Part shown: positions 55,745 through 64,000 of the stretch, in pieces
How the letters are laid out: the number at the start of each line of letters is the position of its first letter
How positions within the stretch are numbered: position 1 is the stretch's first letter
NCBI GenBank assembly: GCA_949825045.1
Contig: OX463806.1
Location: 46,896,208-46,960,207 of the forward strand
Direction of reading: 5' to 3'
Length of the DNA stretch: 64,000 bases
DNA from: Argyresthia goedartella
Lineage: Eukaryota > Arthropoda > Insecta > Lepidoptera > Argyresthiidae
The notes under the pieces: generated by a model
Told to the model about the DNA's origin: nothing
What the model saw: the letters and a program-made list of their open reading frames with translations, nothing else
Database searches by the model: none
Translations under genes and position numbers: made by a program

Positions 55745-56446
55745 AGCGTCTCCGTTTCAGGAAGTCCAGATAGGCGACGTCAACCTGACATCCCCGATCC
55801 ATGCTCTCCGAGACCATCACGACCAATGTCAGTAAGTTGGTGGTTACTGAGCGACAGCTCCTGAATCCGAGTTGCGAGTCGCACAGATAGGGCGCAATCT
55901 GCGGACTGATTTTGCCGTATATGATTGACTTGAACAATTTTGCCAATGAACTCAGGATCGCAATTGATGGATATTGATTAACAGAGGGAGTGTCACTTGC
56001 CTTGGGAATATGACTTTTTGAAGAGAGCTTCCTAGAGAGAGCTGGTAGGGTACTTCCCTCGCTCTAGAGCTAGTTTGAAAATATGACCCAAAGGTAAAAC
56101 CAGCTCGCATTAGGCCTTTAAAAAGTAAGGAGGGACATAGTCCGGTCCAATTGCGCTCCTTGGCCTTAGCTGCCTCAGTCCTTGCTCTACATCCCTGCGT
56201 GAAACATGTGAAATTTGGACGTAGTTAGCGGTGTCATCGGAACTGAAAACCAGATCCGGATTAAGCGCCGGCACGTCACTGAGGAAAACGTCAGAGAAGT
56301 AATCTGCAAATGCGGCTGCTGCTTCTCCTCTAACGTACTCTTGCCCCTGATGCGTGACCTGAGGTTCGAAACCACCCCTCGATCTGAGGCCACTCAAATG
56401 TTTCTAAAACGCGCGTGGGTTATATCGTATGTTGCCTTCGATATCT
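55745..56446 (-). pseudogene. RT relic of family A, copy 2, 3' piece
   Basis: Minus-strand pieces GLRSRGGFEPQVTHQG, AAAAFADYFSDVFLSDVPAL, RRDVEQGLRQLRPRSAIGPD and YVPPYFLKA, then MAKLFKSIIYGKISPQIAPY, CDSQLGFRSCRSVTTNLL and GCQVDVAYLDF. They match copy 1 at 3,992-5,879 almost block for block. The domain is cut off at about 55,745, before the catalytic motif. Its 5' continuation lies across the LOA insertion at 60,900-61,005. Confidence 0.85.
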
Positions 56447-56499
56447 CATATTTCACAGGATCTGTCAACGCTCATCCTCCACGAGATTGATGACAAAAT

Positions 56500-57273
56500 C
56501 TTGAGGGAAGCGTTGGCGGATCCGAGCAGGAAAACCCCAAATTCGGTGGCAAGCCTCGTTACGAGGACGGCCACCTTAAACTGTTCGTGGAGGACGAGTA
56601 CTCCCTGAACTGGCTGCGGGAGTGTGTCTCCGGTGTGTCTACACCATCCAACGTACAGTTGGTGGTGAAACGCCAATCGGAGATGGTCCGCGGAGTTCGA
56701 TGTGGGGTGCTCATACCCAACGAACGAGGCAAGTGGAAGTCTGCGCCCGACGTCGGCGTAGTCCTCCACTTCATGAACAAGTGGGCACAGGTTGACCGAT
56801 GGCTCCTCCAGAAAGTGGATGAGCAGCAAGACAACCTGTTTCTCATCACAGACGTCCCTGAAGATGTGGTGCCGACCCTGCTGGGAAGGGGCAGTCAGCT
56901 CCTTTTTGGTAGTGGTTCGGTCTACCTTAAATTTCAGGGACCCGGTGGGAAATTTGTGAAGGAACCACCGGTGGTAGCGCAGACCAGCTCTAAGCTGGTC
57001 ATCACTGGGGTTTTATCTAGAACAGCTATGCCCCAGAGTTCCACTCGAGAGCGGCAGCAAACAGGCCCCGATGCAGTCGGGGAAAGTTCTGCTGCTCAAC
57101 CGCAGGACGAGCACGCGCACTGGGAGGCCATACTGCTTGGTGAAGGCGATGAGCCAGAACCAGCAGTGGTGCCCTCTGAGGGCGAGGAGCTGTCCATGCG
57201 GCTGGAGGAGGAACTCGTCTTGGAGGTGGAGGAGGGGTTGACCAAAAATGGCATCCCTCTCCCGCGATTGTAA
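56500..57273 (+). pseudogene. LOA ORF1 (DUF4780-like), 5'-truncated
   Basis: The frame opens just after a TGA near 56,490 and reads EQENPKFGGKPRYEDGHLKL, FVEDEYSLNWLRECVSGV, GVLIPNERGKWKSAPDVGVV and LITDVPEDVVPTLLGRGSQL. The W..R..V and LK.....LNWL pattern fits the nucleic-acid-binding DUF4780 domain of LOA-type ORF1 proteins. A glutamate-rich tail follows (ELSMRLEEELVLEVEEGL). The first in-frame ATG is at 56,587, inside the domain, so the natural start is missing. It overlaps ORF2 by about 25 bases. Confidence 0.75.
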
Positions 57274-57718
57274 AATCCTCCAAGCCAACCTCCAACACAG
57301 CCAAACTGCAACGGCCCAGTTAAGACGCTGGTCGGGGGCAAACAGCACTGCCGTGGCTCTGATCCAGGAGCCGTGGATCAACCGCGGTAGCATTCGAGGG
57401 CTTGCCAATTTGAGAGGTAAGCTTTTCGGTACAACTGATCACGATAACCCTAGAACGTGCATCATAACTACTAACAACATCCCAGCACAGCCATTAACAG
57501 AGTTCTGTTCCAGGGACCTGTGTGCCATAAGGCTGCAACTGCCCGACACAGCTAGGTGCCGCGAACTCGTGGTGGCCTCCGCCTACATGCCTGCGGAGGA
57601 CAACCCGCCTCCACACGACCTGTGCCGGCTGGTGGACCACTGTGAGAAGTCGGGCCTACAGCTCATCGTTGGGGCCGACTCGACGCGCATCACCCACTGT
57701 GGGGCATGCCAGATATGA
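57248..57718 (+). pseudogene. LOA ORF2, endonuclease first part
   Basis: MASLSRDCKILQANLQHSQT with the ILQANLQHS motif, ALIQEPWI, a TTDHDNPRTCIITTN block, VVASAYMPAED and LIVGADS are AP-endonuclease blocks. The frame shifts at about 57,680 by what looks like a single base, just where a conserved His-containing motif should be. The rest of the domain continues in the next frame. Confidence 0.88.
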
Positions 57719-60432
57719 ACAGCAGAGGTAAGACACTTGTTGAATACCTATTTACTACAAACCTTAATGTGCTTAACATAGGTTCTGAACCAACTTTTGT
57801 TACCAAGCGGAGCAGAACTATCGTTGATATTACCCTGGCAACGGCGGACATATCCGACGACGTTGGGGGCTGGCATGTGTCCAACGAGGCGTCATGCTCT
57901 GATCATCGATGGATACGCTTCGATATCAACGCAGCGTTCTCCCCAACTGTCCCTAAGAGAAACCCACGCAAGACTGACAGAACCAGGTACAGAGCTATCC
58001 TAGGTGAAAGACTTGCTTGGGCTGAGACTCTACCAGATCCGGAGGGACCCGAACAAATCGAACAACAGGTAACAGATTTTACAAATACTTCAATAGACTG
58101 CTACCACTCAACTTGCCCGCTTAGCACACCAGCGCCTACCAACATCAAGGGGCAGCCTTGGTGGGGTCCTGATCTAGATAGGATGCGTGCTAAGATCAGA
58201 AGACTGCTAAACAGGGCGATGAACACCAGTGCTGATGAGGATTGGGACAACTATAAAGATGCCAAATCCAAGTACAAGAAACGACTACGGTTCAAAAGCA
58301 GCAACTCATGGAGGAAATTCTGCAGCGACATTGAAACCGTTGATCAAGCAAATCGGGTAAGGCAAATACTAGCTCAACAAGGCAACTCCAGGCTAGGGTC
58401 GCTTAAAAAACCCGATGGAACATATACCTCTTCCACCACAGAAACACACAGTCTCTTGTTGGAAACTCACTTTCCCGGAAGTAGAACTATTCAAGAGATT
58501 GTGTGGCCGGAAGAGGTTCACCATGAAGCTGTCGACCACTTAGACATAACTAATAATATTATCACTGCTGACAAGGTGAGATGGGCCATTAATAGCTTTA
58601 AACCTTTTAAATCAGCAGGAACAGATGGTATCTTCCCAGCACTTCTACAGTGGGGTGGGGAACCCGTCATCATTATAATGGTCCGAATCATGAAAGCATG
58701 TCTTAGATTCGGATACGTTCCCAAAAGGTGGAGAGTAGTAAACGTAATTTTCATACCGAAGCCAGGAAGGAGCGACTACACTAACGCTAAATCTTTCAGG
58801 CCGATTAGTCTCACCTCGTTCTTGCTTAAGACTCTCGAACGTTTGTGCGAGAGACACCTGAGAGATGGAGCGTTAAAACATATACCCTTACACAAGAATC
58901 AGCATGCATATAGTTTGGGTAAGTCTACTGAATCAGCTCTCCATGCAGTTGTATCCACAATTGAAGAGACGATTCAAAACAAATGCATCTGTCTTGGAAC
59001 TTTTATTGATATAGAAGGTGCCTTTGACAAGACGCAGCATAGCAGTATAAGTGCATCTCTGACAAGGCATGGGGTGTCAACAGCTGTAAACAACTGGATC
59101 ACAAACATGCTTAACAAACGTATCGTGCGTCTAGCTGGAGAGTCCCTGTCGGCGGAGGTAGTGCGGGGATGCCCGCAGGGAGGAGTGCTCTCCCCGCTTC
59201 TGTGGAATCTGGTCATTAACTACCTGATTACCAAGCTTAACGCTAATGGATACTACACCGTAGGATACGCCGACGATTTGGTAATCCTCATCACAGGTAA
59301 ATTCGCGAGCACAGTATGCAACCTTAAACAAACAGCTCTTCGCATCGTGGAGCGCTGGTGTTTAGAATATGACCTGGCGGTTAACCCAACAAAAACGGAA
59401 ATGGTCATGTTCACTAACAATAGGGCTCTTGGTAGGTATACCCTACCTAAGCTCTTTGGAACGGAACTCCAGCTAGCAACTGAGGTGAAGTACCTGGGCA
59501 TAACCTTGGACAGCAAGCTCAACTGGAGTAGCCACATCGACAACAAACTAAAGAAGGCGAGTATTTCTTTCTGGCAGTGTCGGAGAATGGTGGGGAAAAA
59601 GTGGGGACTTTCTCCCAACATCATTCTTTGGCTGTACGTAACGGTGATCCGTCCTCTTGACTGCTACGGAGCTGTGGTGTGGTGGACCAGGACCAAACTA
59701 ACCACAATGGTAAGCAAACTCCAAAGTTTCCAAAGGCTGGCCTGCATGGCTATCACAGGTAGTATGAGAACTACTCCAACAGCAGCAATGGAGGCCATGC
59801 TGTGTCTTCCGCCACTCCAGCTGTATATTAAGCAGGAGGCGGCGTCATCTGCGGTGAGACTCAACACCTTAGGACTTTGGAGGAAAAACAGGACCTCACA
59901 CACCGCCATCCTAGGGGAAGTTTACAAAAAATTTCCCATCTCTATGGCTTGCAGTGACAGAATCCCTAAACAATTTGTTTTTGACAAAAAATACAATATA
60001 CAGTTACATGAAGACCATCGGGTTGAGGGGCTCGACGTTAAAGAGCTCAGAATTTTTACCGATGGTTCAAAAACTGAAGCAGGCACTGGTTCAGGCACCT
60101 TCTCGGAGGACCTAAACATCAAGATAGCCATTCCACTGGGTGCCCATAATACTGTCTTTCAAGCTGAATGCATGGGCATCATCTCGGCCGCTAATGCCAT
60201 AGCATCGAGAAAGGTAAGAGATTCCTGCATTCGAATCCTCTCGGATAGCATGGCCGTCCTACAAGCCCTAAATAGCAACACTATTAACTCAGGGCTAATC
60301 TACGAGTGTCACAAACGACTAATGGAGGTATGTCAACATAACCGCGTAATCCTTCAATGGATAAAAGGACAAACCCATATGGTCCCGAACCTATCATCCC
60401 TCTTCCCTTCAAGATGGTACGCTCATTTCTGA
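57706..60432 (+). pseudogene. LOA ORF2, endonuclease end, reverse transcriptase and RNase H
   Basis: A 908-residue open frame. It has the end of the endonuclease (TIVDITLATADI, SCSDHRWIRFDI), then RT blocks FKSAGTDGIFPALLQ, SFRPISLTSFLLKTLERL, FIDIEGAFDKTQ, GCPQGGVLSPLLWNLVIN and the catalytic GYADDLVILITG, then VKYLGITLDSKLNW. RNase H follows (IFTDGSKTEAGTGSG, FQAECMGIISAANAI, ILSDSMAVLQAL) up to ILQWIKGQT. The segment with the last RNase H aspartate is missing through an internal deletion near 60,380, after which the frame changes. RNase H downstream of RT supports LOA/I-group placement. Confidence 0.92.
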
Positions 60433-60815
60433 GAGAGTCGACCAGGAATGATCATGCCACTCTTTGGACAAACCATGAGGAGTGCAGGCAGGCCAAGCTG
60501 GCCTTGCCGTCCCCTAGCGCTAGGCTGGCTAAGACCTTGCTTCGACTTAGTAGGCCGCGCATGCGACTGGTAACTGCAGCACTTACTGGCCATGGTTTCT
60601 TTAATAAACATCTATATGTCCTAGGTGTTACCGACAGCCCCCTTTGCAGAGCCTGCTTGGAGGCAGAAGAAACGGCTGCTCACGTCCTCATGGAGTGCAC
60701 AGGAGTAGCGGACTACAGGGCTAAACACCTCGGTCAATCGAGGGACCTTCCAGGGATAGTCGGTAACGTAAAGGGCCTACTGGCGTTCCTGGAGGAGTTG
60801 GGTTGGCTCGAATGA
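60384..60815 (+). pseudogene. LOA ORF2 C-terminal zinc-knuckle segment
   Basis: In the shifted frame: PEPIIPLPFKMVRSFLRES, RLAKTLLRLSRPRMRLVTA, LTGHGFFNKHLYVLGV and the CCHC motif CRACLEAEETAAHVLMEC, ending LAFLEELGWLE. This is the usual C-terminus of elements of this group. The stop is at 60,813-60,815. Confidence 0.85.
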
Positions 60816-60899
60816 TGTCGCATTCCCACCCACACGCAAAATAGGCGCTTTATTCGTCGAGTTGCGGAAACCAGCCCGTCTTACAATTGACATTGACAA

Positions 60900-61005
60900 T
60901 TGCCTTCGATATCTTGCATGTAGTTCACGTATGCTGCAGCTAAGCGGCACATGACGCTGGCTCTCCGCTCACTGAATGCTGAGTAGTCAGCTGGCCTCAG
61001 TTCAG
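60900..61005 (-). pseudogene. RT relic of family A, copy 2, 5' piece
   Basis: Minus-strand reading DYSAFSERRASVMCRLAAAY then VNYMQDIEG runs into the target duplication, and the same frame (NIRYNPRAF) resumes at 56,446. The far end at about 61,005 is cut by the next element. Confidence 0.75.
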
Positions 61006-61009
61006 TTCA

Positions 61010-64000
61010 GTTCTTTATTGCCATAAATTACACGTTTATAAAGATCTTATGATAAAAACAATAATGAGTCAGTGTAATTTTACTCATAAGAGTGTAGCAA
61101 CTTATTATACAAGGATTTAAATACTAACAAGGCAATTATAATATACTTTACACAGTCACAAAGTCATAAAAGAATAAAAACTACACACGATCATTTGAAT
61201 TTTAATATCCTAAATAATGTCATTTTGTGGAATTCTATTTCGTTATCTTATTATTAATTAATTAAAATTATAATATTCATATAGGTCATATGGACACATT
61301 TCTAATAGATATTTATTAAGTTTATTAAAATAGGAGATTCCAGATAAAGCTTTTGTATCTTCAGGCAGCTTATTGTAAATTTTTATTGCGGTCACCTTTG
61401 TGCTACGTGTGTGCGACACTGTTCTGCTCAACGGAATTTCTAAATTCAGTTTGTGTTTATTATTCAGCCTTTCACTTACACCAGGCGGCCTCTGGGGAAA
61501 CTTTTTAGGATAGCGCCTGACCAACTTGCATAACACTGTTATGTAGAGTGCTGTAATGGTATGAATCTTAAGTTTTTTAAAAGAACAGCGGCATGAATCC
61601 ATACTGGACTTAAGATCGTCAAGAATACGGATTGCCCTTTTTTGTAATGTGAAGATATTTTTAATTTCAATACAACCCCCCCAGACCGCTAAACCATATA
61701 TTATCCTAGACTGGAAGAACGCAAAGTAAGCCTGTAGAGCAGCTGTTTTTGTCGATATCCTCCTCAAAGACCGCAATGCGTAGCAGAAACTACTGAGTCT
61801 ACCTTCAAGAACTTCAACAAGTCGTTTCCAATTTAAGTTACAGTCTGTATGGATTCCTAAGAATTTGGCATGCGGAACCGATTCTATTTTTTTGCCGTTT
61901 ACTTGAATGTCAAGGAGTGGCAAATGGGTGTTGTAGTTTTTAAAATACATGAGTTTCGTTTTGCTAACATTTGTACTCAGATTTAAAGAATTAAACCAAT
62001 TTACAACAACGCCCATCGTTGTATTAATTTCTTTGGCTAAATCTTCACACTCGCTACGTTCAAATTTAAAAAACACAGAGACGTCGTCCGCAAAAATTAC
62101 AATTTTATTGTTTACTAAAAGCGGAAGGTGATTGATATATATTAAAAACAAAATTGGGCCCAATATACTACCCTGTGGCACTCCTATTTTAGTTTCGCGG
62201 CAGCTTGACTCTACATTTTTAAGATCATTTTTTCTCCCATGGTTGGTAACAAGACACTCTGTTTTCGCTCGCTTAGGTATGAAACAAACCAATCATTAAC
62301 CGGGCCCCGTATGCCGTAACGGTTTAAAATCTCCACCAGAATTACATGACTTACGTTTTCGAAAGCCTTTGATAGGTCAAGGAGAACTGTCATGACGTTT
62401 GAGTTTCTATTTAAGGCTTCAGCGACATAGTCTGTCATGTCGAAAATAGCGTCTATGGTGGAAATGTCTTTTTGAAATCCGAATTGTTCTTTTGCCAATA
62501 TATTTTCCGCGCACAGATAAAGACTTAACTTTTCTCAACTGGGAGCAACGATATGGGTCTGTAATTTGTGACATCCAGTAGGTGGTCTTTTTTATGTATC
62601 GGTATTACCTGAGCCTTTTTTAGTATTGATGGAAAGACGCCTTCTCTTAGCGACAAATTTATGAGGTAGAGGAGTGGGATCGCTATGGCATCATATATAT
62701 GCTTTATGACGCTAGCCGATGTAGCGTCATAGCCACTTGATTTCTTATTTTTAAGGTTCCTCACGTGTTTGTGAAGTTCGCCGATCTTAATTTCATTTAC
62801 GAACATAGATCTATGGTGGAAATCGGGCAATTTTATTTGAGAATTTCCCCTTGGAATTTCAGACAAATCTGTGAAGTGGTGTTTGAATAAATTTGCTGCT
62901 TCATTATTACACTTTGCTTTTTTTTATCTATCCGTTAGACCCCTGTAATCTCGAATATCTAAATCTTTTCTCCCTTTTATATTCAAGTTTATTAGGTTCC
63001 AGGTGGCTTTTACTTTATCGTGAGAGACTAAAATCATTTTTTCGTTTGCAAGTTTCTTTGACATCTCTATAACTCGCCCTAAAATAGTAGAGTATAACTT
63101 ATAATGCTCGAGCTGCTGAATATTTTTGGATTGCTTAGCTTTAACGAAGAGATCTCTTTTAGTCTTGCTTGACTTTCTAATGCCTGGGGTGAGCCAGTCT
63201 TTTTTTGTTTTGTTTTTGGAGGCGTCACCTCTTACTTTAATTAAAGGACAACAAAAGTCGAAAGCTTCCAATAAAACATCATGAAAGATGTTGAAGCTCT
63301 TTTCTAAGTCAGGCTCAGCAAATACTCTATCCCATGATGTTTGCTGTACGCTTTCTTTCAGTTTTTCAAGGTAAGAGATCATAACATTTCTTACTTGTAT
63401 GAAGTATTTTGTAGGGCCCTTTTTTGTGGAAGGTTGAGAGAAGCGTACTGAAGTGTATGGTCTGATAATCCTAATTCTATAACACGTGTGTCTCCTAAGT
63501 CTGTATTGGAAATCATGTTATCAATACAGGTTTGGCTGTGGCTGGTAATGCGGGTTTGCTTTTTTATATAAAGCTTTACATTGTACGACTGCAGTACCCC
63601 GATAAACTCCCTAGCCTCAACTGACTCTACAAGGGTGTTGATATTAAAGTCACCACATATTATGATTTTACGTTCCTTATATTTAAATACATAAGTTAAG
63701 ACGTTTTCAAGATGTTGATGGAAATTATCATCTTTTTCTGTCTTGGGTCTGTATAAACTAATTACATAGTATCCATACAAGTCGATCCCAGATATTTCAA
63801 AGATGTAAGGAATGGAATAGTCTTTTAGCTTTTTTAAGTCAGTATAGCGATTTCCTACCTTTACATATATGCAACAGCCACCTTTACTGGTTCTATTTTT
63901 GCGACAGAAGCTGCATGCTAATTTAAACCCAGCTATAATAATCCTCTCTAAATCTTCCTGGACTCTATGATGCTCAGTTATACATAAAACTTCAACACTT
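61010..64000 (-). pseudogene. CR1-like non-LTR element, runs off the window
   Basis: Read from 64,000 downwards: endonuclease blocks VLCITEHHRVQEDLER, GGCCIYVKVGNRYTDLKK, YYVISLYRPKTEKDD, IIICGDFNINTLVES, CIDNMISNTD and LGLSDHTLQYASL. Then DWLTPGIRKSSKTKRDLFVK, SGYDATSASVIKHIYDAI, VTNYRPISLLPV, EQFGFQKDISTIDAIF, LLDLSKAFENVSH, GVPQGSILGPILFLIYIN and the catalytic IFADDVSVFF. It ends IYNKLPEDTKALSGI ... YNFN at 61,258. At least four lesions break the frame: near 63,390, a TAA at 62,924, a deletion near 62,520 and a frameshift near 62,290. The 3' UTR reaches TTCAGTTCAGTTCTTTATTG near 61,010. Confidence 0.88.

Larger units (their letters stand above)
56447..60899 (+). mobile_element. LOA-type non-LTR retrotransposon with 15-bp target duplication
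   Basis: A 4.45-kb insertion carrying ORF1 and an endonuclease-RT-RNase H ORF2. TTGCCTTCGATATCT occurs directly before (56,432-56,446) and after it (60,900-60,914). The minus-strand coding frame of the family A relic stops at one side and resumes at the other, confirming the boundaries. The 3' side after the last stop is short (about 85 bases) and has no long poly-A. ORF1 lacks an obvious start, so the copy is probably 5'-truncated. Confidence 0.88.

Overview
The window is from an animal genome, most likely an insect and probably a lepidopteran. This is inferred from interrupted genes, AT-rich non-coding DNA and the mix of mobile elements: Jockey, CR1-like, RTE and LOA non-LTR elements, BEL/Pao, mariner, Tc1, Harbinger and hAT-like elements, plus a dispersed repeat whose end reads CGAGTCCGAC. 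I see no CRISPR array, bacterial operon, rRNA or convincing tRNA gene.

The one host gene I can support is an EDEM3-like ER degradation-enhancing alpha-mannosidase-like gene on the minus strand. Eleven coding exons run from 55,632 down to the stop codon at 12,593. Every splice phase agrees across the ten junctions and gives 755 residues: most of a GH47 domain, a linker, a protease-associated (PA) domain and an acidic/proline-rich tail. The 5' exons with the signal peptide are not in the window. The introns (up to 17 kb) hold nearly all the mobile DNA.

Layout. 1-12.5 kb: a Jockey fragment at the edge, a degenerate RT, several inverted-repeat elements and AT-rich DNA. 12.6-15.7 kb: the last two EDEM3 exons with a 25-bp tandem array between them. 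16.3-20.6 kb: an 88-bp tandem array between long inverted repeats, then a mariner relic. 21.1-29.2 kb: a BEL/Pao element on the minus strand with LTRs about 99% identical, carrying a 1.1-kb hAT-like insertion in gag. 29.4-33.0 kb: 26 tandem copies of the 3' half of an EDEM3 exon with its splice donor. 33.1-36.0 kb: Tc1 and BEL relics and an ORF of 15-residue repeats. 36.6-37.3 kb: two exons. 41.2-44.5 kb: a CR1/Jockey-group element. 46.4-55.6 kb: six exons among repeats, a Harbinger relic and an RTE insertion. 55.7-64 kb: an LOA element with a 15-bp target duplication, inserted in an older RT relic, followed by another non-LTR element that runs off the window.

The most unusual feature is the EDEM3 exon array. 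It is an exon-intron junction amplified 26-fold, each copy with its own 5' splice site, and all three sense-strand frames are open over most of it. Also notable are the nested hAT and LOA insertions with clean target duplications, a foldback-like structure around a satellite, and many short near-perfect hairpins.
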